Below are positions 52,779-60,705 of a DNA stretch of 64,000 bases, piece by piece. Source of the DNA: B30-G6 sp964633115 (lineage in GTDB: Bacteria; Desulfobacterota; Desulfobacteria; Desulfobacterales; B30-G6). Location: assembly GCA_964633115.1 (NCBI GenBank), contig CAZWEO010000012.1:7005-71004 (forward strand), in the 5' to 3' direction. Numbering within the stretch: the first letter of the stretch is position 1; every line of letters begins with the position of its first letter. Both the position numbers and the translations under genes were made by a program. The notes below the pieces were generated by a model, which saw nothing but the letters and a program-made list of their open reading frames with translations, was not told the origin of the DNA and did no database searches.

Positions 52779-53300
52779 CTACAGTCCTTCTGGCAGATCC
52801 ACCCGCATGATTTTTCGATCCAGATCTACTTCTTTAACCACCGACACCAAGGCCGGTATTAAAACCTCCGCCTGTGATTCCGGTTTCGATTGCTTGACCA
52901 CATACACATCATTGCTACCGGTGGGAATGATGGCAGAAAGCTCGCCGAGATATTCCCCATTCACACTATATACTGCCAAACCCAGAAGGTCGTCCCAGTA
53001 ATAGCTGCCTGCATCCAATTCTTCGAGCGTAGCTTTCTCAATAAATAGCTCCGACCCGATAACAGCTTCAGCCTGACTACGTTCTTGAATGCCGTCTAAT
53101 GATAGGAGAACGGTTTTGGAATGCGGTTTCGCCCAGATAATCGTGCGTACAAACCTGTTGCCGTGGGAATCCTTCAGGACAAGTTGCATACCAGATTGAT
53201 ATCTGGATTGCGACTCAGCGTAGGAGAAGACTTTGACAACACCCTTGACGCCATGCGCACCAACAATCTTCCCAATGGAAAGGAGATTTGCGTTATCCAC
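52779..53300 (-). CDS. rimM: 16S rRNA processing protein RimM
   Basis: About 173 residues from the chosen start. LLSIGKIVGAHGVKGVVKVFSYAES opens the N-terminal barrel and DAGSYYWDDLLGLAVYS with ALVSVVKEVDLDRKIMRVDLPEGL closes the PRC-barrel domain. It helps mature the 30S head and binds S19. A GTG at 53300, just after the KH gene stop, is preferred; an ATG at 53357 would overlap the KH gene by 53 bases and add atypical residues. Confidence 0.9.
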   Translation of the reverse strand: MDNANLLSIGKIVGAHGVKGVVKVFSYAESQSRYQSGMQLVLKDSHGNRFVRTIIWAKPHSKTVLLSLDGIQERSQAEAVIGSELFIEKATLEELDAGSYYWDDLLGLAVYSVNGEYLGELSAIIPTGSNDVYVVKQSKPESQAEVLIPALVSVVKEVDLDRKIMRVDLPEGL

Positions 53301-53304
53301 AAAA

Positions 53305-53535
53305 CTATTCGATAATTTCCAGGACCGTCCGCTTTCTGATCTTGGCCGATGCCGCACTTAATATCGTGCGCATCGCCCGGGCGGTTCTGCCCTGCTTCCC
53401 GATAACTTTTCCCAAATCCTCTTTGGCCACTTTCAGTTCCAGTACAGAGGTCTGGTTGCCTTCAACCTCTTCAACTGAAACTTGGTCTGGTTGGTCCACA
53501 AGTGCCTTGGCAATAAAAAAAATCAGGTCTCTCAT
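53305..53535 (-). CDS. khpA: KH-domain RNA-binding protein (KhpA family)
   Basis: 76 residues, a single KH domain with the GKVIGKQGRTARAMRTIL loop (GxxG). It binds RNA, typically with a KhpB partner, and always sits between rpsP and rimM in this operon type. GGAG precedes ATG. Confidence 0.9.
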   Translation of the reverse strand: MRDLIFFIAKALVDQPDQVSVEEVEGNQTSVLELKVAKEDLGKVIGKQGRTARAMRTILSAASAKIRKRTVLEIIE

Positions 53536-53576
53536 CGCTCAATCTCCTTTGCAGCTTGAGAATTAGCGTATCGATG

Positions 53577-53831
53577 TTATGCCGGACTCGCGAATAAACC
53601 TTCCTTTTTCAGTAGACTTTTAACCGTGTCTGAGGGGAGCGCCCCTTGTTCCATCCAATATTTAACCCGATCGGTCTTGAGCGTTACCTCAGCCGGTTCT
53701 TTTAACGGATTATAAGTGCCCACGGACTCTAAAAAGCGTCCATCCCGTGGACTTTCACCATCTGCGACAACGATGCGGTAGAAAGGTCGTTTCTTTGCAC
53801 CATGTCGGGCTAACCTTATTTTCACTGCCAT
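53577..53831 (-). CDS. rpsP: 30S ribosomal protein S16
   Basis: 84 residues: VKIRLARHGAKKRPFYRIVVADGESPRDGRFLE and the following VGTYNPLK are invariant S16 blocks. AAAGGAG precedes ATG. It lies 12 bases downstream of ffh. Confidence 0.96.
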   Translation of the reverse strand: MAVKIRLARHGAKKRPFYRIVVADGESPRDGRFLESVGTYNPLKEPAEVTLKTDRVKYWMEQGALPSDTVKSLLKKEGLFASPA

Positions 53832-53843
53832 ACAACATCTCCT

Positions 53844-55175
53844 TTAGAAAGGAAGCATCCCGCGTCCCAAACCGCGCATGCCGCCTTTATTGAACTTTTT
53901 CATCATTTTAAGCATCTGACTGTAATTTTTCAACAACTTATTTACATCTTGTACACGAGTTCCACTGCCTTTTGCAATCCTTTTCCGTCGACTTCCGTTA
54001 ATTATGGTATGTGTTTGGCGTTCTTGGGGCGTCATCGAGTTAATAATGGCTTCAATTCGCACAAACTCGTATTCATCCACCTCAAGATTTTTGAGCTGTT
54101 TGATCTTGCCCATACCGGGAATCATGTTGATTAGATCCGAGAAAGATCCCATCTTGCGGATCTGAACCATCTGGTCACGAAAATCCTCCAAGGTAAATTG
54201 ACTTTTACGCAGTTTTTTTTCTAGTTCGATCGCCTTTTTTTCATCCATCACGGCCTGGGCTTTTTCAATCATAGTTAGGACATCGCCCATCCCCAAAATC
54301 CTGGATGACATCCTTTCCGGATGAAACGGCTCCAACTCACTCAATTTTTCGCCAACGCCCACGAATTTAATCGGCTTACCCGTTACCGATTTAATCGAGA
54401 TGGCCGCACCGCCACGGGCATCGCCATCCATCTTTGTCAGAACCACACCACCAATATCCAGAGCCTCATCAAAAGATAGAGCAATATTGACGGCATCCTG
54501 ACCCGTCATGGCATCGGCAATTAGGAGCGTGTCCGACGGATTAACGGCGGACTTGATGTGTTGCAATTCAGACATGAGTTCTTCGTCGATATGCAGCCGG
54601 CCCGCCGTGTCGAGAATTAGGGTATCACACCCAGCTTTTTGGGCAGCTCCTCTGGCAGCCTGGCAGATATCCACCGGATCCATATCAACCGTAGCTGGGT
54701 GAACCGGCACACCCAGTTGGGCCCCCAACTTGGTCAACTGATCGATGGCTGCCGGTCGATACACATCGGCCGGAACTAAATAGGGATGATGGCCTTTAGA
54801 TCGGATAAAAATGGCCAGCTTTCCGGCTGTTGTGGTTTTACCCGATCCTTGTAGTCCCACCAACATAATCGACATGGGACGGGTGCCACTCAGAGATAGC
54901 TCTTGATGTTCCCCGCCCATGATAGTTGTCAGTTCCTCATTGACAATCTTGACGATTTGCTGGCCTGGTGTTAGGCTGGCCATAACTTCCTGGCCTAGTG
55001 CCCGCGCCTTGATATCTGCAACGAAGCGTTTGACAACCTTATAATGTACATCCGCTTCTAGAAGCGCCATCCGGACCTCTCGCAGTCCATCCGAGATATT
55101 CTTTTCGGATAGTTTTCCGTGTCCTTTGAGCTTCTTTAAAGCCAGATTGAGTTTGTCACTGAGGTTGTCGAACAT
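53844..55175 (-). CDS. ffh: Signal recognition particle protein Ffh
   Basis: 443 residues. The N domain is followed by the G domain with GLQGSGKTTTAGKLA (G1), DTAGRLHIDEELM (G3), LTKMDGDARGGAA (G4) and a Met-rich M domain (MTPQERQTHTIINGSRRKRIAKGSG, MLKMMKKFNKGG). It binds 4.5S RNA and signal sequences to target membrane proteins. First gene of the operon that runs down to yraN. An AGAGG site precedes ATG. Confidence 0.96.
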   Translation of the reverse strand: MFDNLSDKLNLALKKLKGHGKLSEKNISDGLREVRMALLEADVHYKVVKRFVADIKARALGQEVMASLTPGQQIVKIVNEELTTIMGGEHQELSLSGTRPMSIMLVGLQGSGKTTTAGKLAIFIRSKGHHPYLVPADVYRPAAIDQLTKLGAQLGVPVHPATVDMDPVDICQAARGAAQKAGCDTLILDTAGRLHIDEELMSELQHIKSAVNPSDTLLIADAMTGQDAVNIALSFDEALDIGGVVLTKMDGDARGGAAISIKSVTGKPIKFVGVGEKLSELEPFHPERMSSRILGMGDVLTMIEKAQAVMDEKKAIELEKKLRKSQFTLEDFRDQMVQIRKMGSFSDLINMIPGMGKIKQLKNLEVDEYEFVRIEAIINSMTPQERQTHTIINGSRRKRIAKGSGTRVQDVNKLLKNYSQMLKMMKKFNKGGMRGLGRGMLPF

Positions 55176-55191
55176 CGAAATCGCCTCTTGA

Positions 55192-55238
55192 AATAAAATC
55201 GTGTTCCACGATTTTATGAAACGCGACTATGTCGCTCC
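55192..55238 (-). repeat. Two-hairpin intergenic element, copy 2 (upstream of ffh)
   Basis: Minus strand: stem A GCGAC-ATA-GTCGC, linker, stem B AAAATCGTG-GAA-CACGATTTT. Relative to the dnaE2 copy, each stem shows paired changes that keep base pairing. It lies 17 bases before the ffh start. Confidence 0.65.
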
Positions 55239-55542
55239 TATGTGAAAGACAAAAATTTCTATCGCTGCAGCAATCTGCAGAGTATTTCGGGATTTTTTAA
55301 AATCCTTCGGATTCCGTTTTGACTCTTTCACAAAAAATGGATCCTGATCTAAAATTTGAATTCATCCACCGCAGTTTATTGTGACCGCTTCCAAGCAGCG
55401 GGGAATTCAAATTTAAACTGTCGAAAATAGTATTATATAAATAACATGTCAATATTAAATTTGACCTTTTTTCAAAACCGTCTATCTTATAGGTTAATCT
55501 ATCTTATTCATCATCGCTTAATAACAGCGATGCCTGGTTGTA
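55239..55542. other. Divergent ffh/rlmN intergenic DNA
   Basis: No gene is seen. It carries the ffh-side promoter candidate; the rlmN side has only a weak TTGACC with no convincing -10. Confidence 0.35.
55424..55452 (-). promoter_or_regulatory. Candidate promoter of the ffh-yraN operon
   Basis: Minus strand TTGACA (55447-55452), 17-base spacer, TATTTT (55424-55429), about 250 bases before ffh, giving a leader that includes the two-hairpin element. Confidence 0.45.
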
Positions 55543-55587
55543 ATGGCTAGAGGATATAAGCTTATTCTAAAATTGATAAAGGGCCGC

Positions 55588-56715
55588 ATGAATCAAAACA
55601 ATCCTAAACCTGACATCAAGGATCTCAGCCGCAAACAATTGGCACATTGGTTTGAACAACATGGTATCCGTTCCTTTCGGGCCGACCAAGTATTCAAATG
55701 GCTGTACCTGCACCAAATTGATGATTTTCATCAGATGACCGATCTGGGAAAAAACACGCGTGATTTATTAAGCCAGAATTTCGTCAGCGAGCGTCTGACT
55801 GTAAAGGATGTTGCGACATCCAAAGATGAAACGCGCAAATACTTATTTGAACTTGTGGATGGTAATCTGATCGAGGCCGTGCTGATACCGGAAAAACAGC
55901 ATCACACCCTTTGTATTTCCAGCCAGGTGGGCTGCGGCCAGGCATGTCGCTTCTGCCTGACGGCTCGCACTGGTATGATTCGCAATCTGACATCGTCAGA
56001 AATTATTTCCCAGGTTCGTGATATTTGTCACACCACCGCCGGATCTCAATCTCCCACCAATATTGTCTTTATGGGCATGGGCGAGCCATTGGCGAATTAC
56101 GACAATGTCATCCAGGCCCTGGGGGTCATTACCGACAGTGATGTGGGCTTAAAATTTTCAAACCGGCGTATAACTCTTTCCACAGCCGGCATGGTTCCAC
56201 GTATGCCGGACTTGGGCCAGGACACTCAAGTTAATTTGGCGGTTTCATTAAATGCGGTGGATAACCAAACGCGCAGTCATTTGATGCCCATTAATCGTAA
56301 ATATCCCATTGAAATGCTTATTGCAGCTTGCCGAGACTACCCCCTCAAGAATCGAAAGAAAATCACCATCGAGTATATTCTGATGAAAGGGGTCAACGAT
56401 TCTCCGGAAGCGGCTAATACCTTAGCCAAACTTCTCGAGCCGATTAAAGCCAAAATAAACTTGATTCCCTACAATGCATATGATGGAAGCCCATATGCGT
56501 GTCCGCCGCAGGATGTGATATTAAAATTTCAAGACATTCTGATTGCCAATCATTACACTGTTATGATCCGGCGTAGTAAGGGGCAGGATATTTTGGCGGC
56601 CTGTGGCCAACTCCGCGCTTTTCGAGGTGAGCGTTCCAGATTTTCAGAAGACGATCAAGATGAAATTCAAGATTTATTGAATCAGAAAAAAAGTACGTTT
56701 AACCTCATCAAGTAA
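55588..56715 (+). CDS. rlmN: Dual-specificity 23S rRNA/tRNA adenine-C2 methyltransferase
   Basis: About 375 residues. The radical-SAM site is SSQVGCGQACRFCLT (CxxxCxxC), with FMGMGEPLANYDNV, NRRITLSTAGMVP and the C-terminal catalytic Cys region ILAACGQLR. It methylates C2 of A2503 in 23S rRNA and A37 in tRNAs. ATG at 55588 with AAAGGG upstream is preferred to one at 55543, which adds an atypical hydrophobic start. It is convergent with vapC, nine bases apart. Confidence 0.93.
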   Translation: MNQNNPKPDIKDLSRKQLAHWFEQHGIRSFRADQVFKWLYLHQIDDFHQMTDLGKNTRDLLSQNFVSERLTVKDVATSKDETRKYLFELVDGNLIEAVLIPEKQHHTLCISSQVGCGQACRFCLTARTGMIRNLTSSEIISQVRDICHTTAGSQSPTNIVFMGMGEPLANYDNVIQALGVITDSDVGLKFSNRRITLSTAGMVPRMPDLGQDTQVNLAVSLNAVDNQTRSHLMPINRKYPIEMLIAACRDYPLKNRKKITIEYILMKGVNDSPEAANTLAKLLEPIKAKINLIPYNAYDGSPYACPPQDVILKFQDILIANHYTVMIRRSKGQDILAACGQLRAFRGERSRFSEDDQDEIQDLLNQKKSTFNLIK

Positions 56716-56724
56716 ACAGGAAAG

Positions 56725-57135
56725 TCAACCAACCCAATTCTGGATTTTCAAACCAGGTACGCGTTGAAACTCTCTTTCATTGTTAGTGACTAGCGTAAGG
56801 GCTGTTGCTTTTGCGTGTGCTGCAATCCACAAACCGTTATTGCCAATCGGGATTCCTTTGGATTCCAGCAATGCGTGCATGGCGCCATAAGTATCCCCTG
56901 TGTTTTCGGGAATTGGCAAAACAGGAACGAAAGATTTGAATTCCCGAAGCAACTCCAAAACCTTTTTGTGTTGCCTGCTTTTTTCGGCGCCATAAACCAG
57001 TTCCCCCCAAGTGATGACTGATATAACGGCATCACCAGGTTTGAGCTTTTGGAAACGTGACAATACATTTTCTGGTCTTTGCCGTTGAATGTAGATACAT
57101 ATATTGGTATCCAACATATAACGCGCAGTCATCAC
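56725..57135 (-). CDS. vapC: VapC-type PIN-domain toxin, catalytic Asp lost
   Basis: 136 residues. A PIN domain with Asp9 (MLDTN) and Glu45 (TWGELVYGAE) is present, but the third conserved acid, expected in the IGxxDxxIAA motif, reads IGNNGLWIAA with Gly101. One base change (GAT to GGT) explains it. The rest (LVTNNEREFQRVPGL) is normal. VapC toxins cut tRNA or rRNA; this one is probably weak or inactive. It starts inside the VapB stop region (GTGATG). Confidence 0.85.
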   Translation of the reverse strand: MMTARYMLDTNICIYIQRQRPENVLSRFQKLKPGDAVISVITWGELVYGAEKSRQHKKVLELLREFKSFVPVLPIPENTGDTYGAMHALLESKGIPIGNNGLWIAAHAKATALTLVTNNEREFQRVPGLKIQNWVG

Positions 57136-57362
57136 AATCCCTCGCGATTTTGTGGCGGTGAATCCAGACGACCTTCGGCAAGAAAATCATCGGGAAGTTC
57201 GGTCAATATTTCAAACGCCCGCGCCAATCCTTTAGATGTTTCCCGAAGTACAATTTCGTCTCCACGCCGGAAAATTTCTAACACCTTACAGCTGACAGAG
57301 AATTCTTTTGGCAATCTTACAGCCTGACTATTTCCTGATTTAAATACTCGGGTTGTTGCCAC
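57132..57362 (-). CDS. vapB: VapB/MazE-like antitoxin (AbrB fold)
   Basis: 76 residues. The swapped-hairpin AbrB domain is TTRVFKSGNSQAVRLPKEFSV; the tail (LPDDFLAEGRLDS) is the toxin-wrapping region. The GTG start follows AAAGGGGGG. It binds VapC and, with it, the palindromic operator upstream. Confidence 0.85.
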   Translation of the reverse strand: MATTRVFKSGNSQAVRLPKEFSVSCKVLEIFRRGDEIVLRETSKGLARAFEILTELPDDFLAEGRLDSPPQNREGL

Positions 57363-57430
57363 AATAGCCCCCCTTTATTGGATCAAGAACTGATCACCCT
57401 CGAGGAATTATAAACAACATCTTTCCTTTT

Positions 57431-57472
57431 GTATATACTTATGCGTATATACATTGAATTGTGCATTGTCAA
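57431..57472 (-). promoter_or_regulatory. vapBC promoter and tandem palindromic operator
   Basis: Two self-complementary GTATATAC sites (57431-57438 and 57445-57452) are six bases apart and overlap the -10 TATACG (57444-57449) of a minus-strand promoter whose -35 is TTGACA (57467-57472), spacer 17. This is the layout expected for autoregulation by a VapBC complex. Confidence 0.6.
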
Positions 57473-57854
57473 TATATGTTTTCATAGGCCAGAAATCGAT
57501 ATCCCTGAATGAACCAACATGCTTTCGGTTAGCCTACCTCTTTATTTACATATTCAATCACCGTACGTTGGCAATGGCAGCGATGTTTTGATTACACTCG
57601 AATTATGTCAACTATCTGATTTAGTTAAAACACTAAGCTATTGTTACATAATCACAACTTTTTGGCTTTCCCCAAAATTGATGAAACCTCCAAAATTAGG
57701 CATAGATCATAATTTGGAGGTTTCTTTCGACAATCCAAACCTGGAATTTGTTCAATTGTTGGATTTATAATTTCCCAGATATCATTTTATAGGGCGCAAT
57801 GGCCCTCTATAACTCAAATCAGGTATATACTAACATCAATTATTTCTATGAGCT
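57473..57854. other. Intergenic stretch beyond the vapBC promoter
   Basis: An open frame at 57519-57770 has no recognisable domain and no ribosome-binding site. GAAACCTCCAAA (57683-57694) and TTTGGAGGTTTC (57713-57724) form a 12-bp perfect hairpin with T-rich flanks, possibly a terminator. Confidence 0.45.
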
Positions 57855-58151
57855 TTATATAATACGGTAGAATTGATCTACTGGCAAATCTCCGGTACCG
57901 CTTAATAGGGATCTAAGAAGCTCAGAATACTCTTCGTCTTTATCTGCTTCAGCATCAATTCGTTCATAATCGGCCAATGAAGCATAACGCGTCTGAATCG
58001 TAGCCTTGCCTCTCTGCCCTGCCAAATTGTACATGAGTTCCACTGATACCTCAGGAAAATTTTTTTCTAAATGTTCTTTCGCTTTAACGAGCGCTTCAAA
58101 AAACTCTGCATCATTCTCACGATAGCTTAGTTCTCTTTGATGTACAATCAT
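57855..58151 (-). CDS. Small conserved-looking hypothetical protein
   Basis: 98 residues; no family recognised. The sequence mixes helices (NDAEFFEALVKAKEHLEKNF) and strands (VSVELMYNLAGQRGKATIQTRYASLADYERIDAE) in a way reminiscent of dimeric alpha-beta-barrel proteins, but this is only a guess. The start ATG follows a GGGGG run. It is divergent from the DUF1059 gene and their shared upstream region has two copies of one palindrome. Confidence 0.6.
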   Translation of the reverse strand: MIVHQRELSYRENDAEFFEALVKAKEHLEKNFPEVSVELMYNLAGQRGKATIQTRYASLADYERIDAEADKDEEYSELLRSLLSGTGDLPVDQFYRII

Positions 58152-58238
58152 TTGAACCCCCTCGGTTTGTTTTGCATTATATTGCGTAATCCAATAAACT
58201 GTAATTAATGACGGCCTATTTATGGATGGTTGGGATTA

Positions 58239-58251
58239 ACCACTTTGTGGT
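58239..58251. promoter_or_regulatory. Palindromic site ACCACTTTGTGGT
   Basis: Perfect five-base arms around TTT. Its core CCACTTTGTGG recurs at 58449-58459 inside the DUF1059 promoter. This copy lies about 90 bases upstream of the divergent 98-residue gene. Confidence 0.5.
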
Positions 58252-58440
58252 AGTTCAAACAATAAGGAAAGATTATAATATATCAAGAAAACTGAAGATT
58301 AGAATGATAACATATGAGGTTACAGGTACATCAATATTCTTTTTATTGATATTCAACGTAATACTATTTCATTATTGTTAACGCTGTAATTAGGCTGCCT
58401 GGTTTCCACTTCCATCGATTATAAGTGATCTACAAATTTC

Positions 58441-58468
58441 TTGACATGCCACTTTGTGGCACTATAAT
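58441..58468 (+). promoter_or_regulatory. Consensus promoter with operator in the spacer (DUF1059 gene)
   Basis: TTGACA (58441-58446), a 16-base spacer and TATAAT (58463-58468), both hexamers perfect. The spacer is the palindrome TGCCACTTTGTGGCA plus one base, so a repressor or activator bound there would control RNA polymerase directly. Confidence 0.7.
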
Positions 58469-58547
58469 TTTATATTGGACTTTTATTCGTCCTCATTAAA
58501 ATTCCAAATTCAAAAACTAAAATAAAAATGTTTATAAGGAGTTTGTC

Positions 58548-58742
58548 ATGTCAAGATATTTTATCGATTGCCGAGACTACCCCAGTGATAAAAAATGTTC
58601 CGTTGCTCTTTCTGCTGATTCAAAAGAAGAGCTATTAGAAGCTGTTGTCCAACATGGAACAACTGTCCATAGTTATGAAGACACACCGGAATTTAGAAAA
58701 AATATAATGAAAGAATTTAAGGAAGGGCACCCTCCTGCTTAA
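58548..58742 (+). CDS. DUF1059 family small protein
   Basis: 64 residues, beginning SRYFIDCRDYPSDKKCSVAL with the paired Cys region of DUF1059 proteins, then DSKEELLEAVVQHGTTVH. Function unknown; members are small soluble proteins. AAGGAG precedes ATG by eight bases. It is driven by the strong palindromic promoter upstream and is probably tightly regulated. Confidence 0.75.
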   Translation: MSRYFIDCRDYPSDKKCSVALSADSKEELLEAVVQHGTTVHSYEDTPEFRKNIMKEFKEGHPPA

Positions 58743-59018
58743 TACCGCTTTCTTAATTGTTACCACGAAAAATTGATTTTGATTCGTGTTTATTTAACTC
58801 CCACTAAATTCAAACAGAATCAGACTAGCGCGGCTCCAATTGGTATGTCGCGCATTTTATTTCATTTATTATCGCAAAATATTATCACTAATAGTGATAC
58901 CAGGATATCCTGCAATCATAGATGGATGGAGGATCTAATATAAGATCTACAAACGAATTATAATTCTCCGATAGCCGTCTCAAACTAGAAGGGGCCATAA
59001 ATTAGGTCGTAAACTATT
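58743..59018. other. AT-rich intergenic stretch
   Basis: No gene or clear motif is seen; only a weak inverted repeat, ACTAATAGTGAT-type, near 58885. Confidence 0.25.
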
Positions 59019-59849
59019 ATGTTGAATACCCAATACAAATCGAAGCAGGAACTTCTCAATGAACTTAACTCCGGGCGACAGGAAGTGGTTGAACTCAAAA
59101 ACCGATTATCCAAAATGCAACGAGTCGCTGAAATGCAGAAATACGCTGATTTGATCATCGACAATAGTCCTGCGATCCTATTTCGTCGTCTAACTTCGGA
59201 AGACCTTAAAAAGAGAAGAATGGTGTACGTGTCTCCGAATATTTCCCGGTTCGGGTACAAAGCGGAAGACTTCATAAGCAATAAAATGATGTTCAGTCAG
59301 ATCGTAAATCCCAAAGATAAGAAAAGGATCCAAAAGGAAATCCAACAATATGTAAGCAAGAATATTGATAGTTATTCACAGATCTATCGTGTCATCACCC
59401 GGGGCGGAGATCTCCGCTGGGTAGAGGATCATACATCTATAATCATCGATCTTGAAACCGGCATCAAATACCATCAAGGTATTGTGACTGATATTCACCA
59501 GAGAAAAGAGGCGGAAGAAAAATTACGCAAAAGCGAGGAAAAATACCGGCGCATAGTCGAAACTACCAGTGAAGGATTTTTATACATGAACAAAGGCCTG
59601 TTCATCGTTGACGTGAACAATGCTTACGGTCGTATGATTTCATGTGCCCAAGAGGAAATCATTGGTAAAAACCTGATAGACATGGTTACAGAGGAGAACC
59701 GCGCATTTTTATCCGCTAATATTGATAAGTTGTTACAGGGTAAAGACTATGAATTTGAAAGTGACCTTATCGCGAGCTCTGGATCGACCGTGCACGTTCT
59801 TATTCATGGGAACACCCTTGAAGATGAAGAGGGTAAATCACGGAAATGA
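59019..59849 (+). CDS. Tandem PAS-domain protein, N-terminal part of a disrupted SpoIIE-type regulator
   Basis: 276 residues. A short coiled coil (9-40) is followed by PAS 1 (about 45-165, IDNSPAILFRRLTSED to YHQGIVTDIHQRKEAEEKL) and PAS 2 (about 175-275, IVETTSEGFLYMNKGLFIVDVN). The second PAS ends LEDEEGKSRK at a stop that overlaps the next ORF (ATGA). The expected continuation into a phosphatase domain is cut short; about 130-150 residues seem to be missing between the two ORFs. Confidence 0.75.
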   Translation: MLNTQYKSKQELLNELNSGRQEVVELKNRLSKMQRVAEMQKYADLIIDNSPAILFRRLTSEDLKKRRMVYVSPNISRFGYKAEDFISNKMMFSQIVNPKDKKRIQKEIQQYVSKNIDSYSQIYRVITRGGDLRWVEDHTSIIIDLETGIKYHQGIVTDIHQRKEAEEKLRKSEEKYRRIVETTSEGFLYMNKGLFIVDVNNAYGRMISCAQEEIIGKNLIDMVTEENRAFLSANIDKLLQGKDYEFESDLIASSGSTVHVLIHGNTLEDEEGKSRK

Positions 59850-60322
59850 ACCAGCATTTACTATCGGATTTTTCCCACACTGGGCATTTCATGACACTGT
59901 TTTATGTTAGTATCGACTCTCAAAATCAAAAACTTCGATGGGTCCGTGCTGGTCACGATCCTGCTGTCATTTATGATCCAGATAAAGATCGTTTTGAAGA
60001 ATTGAAAGGCACAGGTTTGGCTCTGGGTTTGGATGAAAGTTATGAATATGAGGAGAACTTGAAAGGTGGCCTAAATCCAGGTCAAATCATTGCTATTGGC
60101 ACCGATGGGATATGGGAGACAAACAATAGCGAGGGCCAGATGTTTGGCAAGCAGCGCTTTAACGAGCTCGTGCGTGAAAATGCCCATCGATCTGCCAAAG
60201 ATATCAATGATTCAGTGTTCAATGAGTTACAAAAATTTACGATTGGCTTTAAGCAAACTGATGATATTACACTTGTAGTAATTAAGGTTGGAAATCCTCT
60301 ACAAGCCTATGAAGAACAATAA
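59846..60322 (+). pseudogene. C-terminal half of a SpoIIE/PP2C-type phosphatase domain
   Basis: 158 residues: MNQHLLSD through FMTLFYVSIDSQ, LRWVRAGHDPAVIYDP, IAIGTDGIWETNNSEGQMFG and KQTDDITLVVIKV. These are the last motifs of the SpoIIE domain, including the late metal-binding TDG and DD segments. The N-terminal half with the GGDxxD motif is absent. The original protein was probably PAS-PAS-SpoIIE, broken by an internal deletion that shifted the frame. Confidence 0.7.
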
Positions 60323-60373
60323 ATGATAACAGCTTGAACCCACTTTCAATTCCAACACATATAGCATAATAAA

Positions 60374-60409
60374 GGCAGGGCAATTTCCTTCAAACGGAAT
60401 CGCCCTGCC
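60374..60409 (-). terminator. Imperfect-stem terminator downstream of the HU remnant
   Basis: GGCAGGGC and GCCCTGCC close a stem that continues, with mismatches, through GATTCC/GGAAAT; TTTATT follows on the minus strand. It parallels the terminator of the intact HU gene, suggesting it once ended this HU copy. Confidence 0.6.
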
Positions 60410-60432
60410 CCAATGATTTTTCTTCGGCTATC

Positions 60433-60597
60433 TTATGTAAAGTTCTTACTGGCCTTGAACTTTATGACATTCCTACCCTTGATTTTGATCTGTTCACCTG
60501 TTTGAGGATTCCGACATTCTCGGGTTTTCCGGTAAACTTTTTTGAAAGTGCCAAAGCCCACCAACGTCACCTTGCTGCCACGCGTCTTCAAGTTTTT
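60433..60597 (-). pseudogene. 5'-truncated HU gene
   Basis: The minus strand encodes LKTRGSKVTLVGFGTFKKVY, then RKTRECRNPQTGEQIKIKGR and NVIKFKASKNFT before a stop at 60433. This is the DNA-binding arm and C-terminus of HU, very like the intact copy at 37385-37657 (shared VGFGTFKKVYRKTR and RNPQTGE). The N-terminal helical half is missing; upstream of a run of nine A the frame reads unrelated residues. Confidence 0.8.
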
Positions 60598-60705
60598 TTT
60601 TGAGGGATAGCCCCGCTAATTATTGTAGCGATAAATATCGATATATACAGCCACCAATCTTATTTTTCCGGTTAAGAATGGGGAAAATACTATGGTCTGA
60701 AGAAG

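Noticed and set aside
57519..57770. 83-residue plus-strand ORF
   Set aside because: No ribosome-binding site, no recognisable domain, and it crosses a 12-bp perfect hairpin; more likely non-coding.
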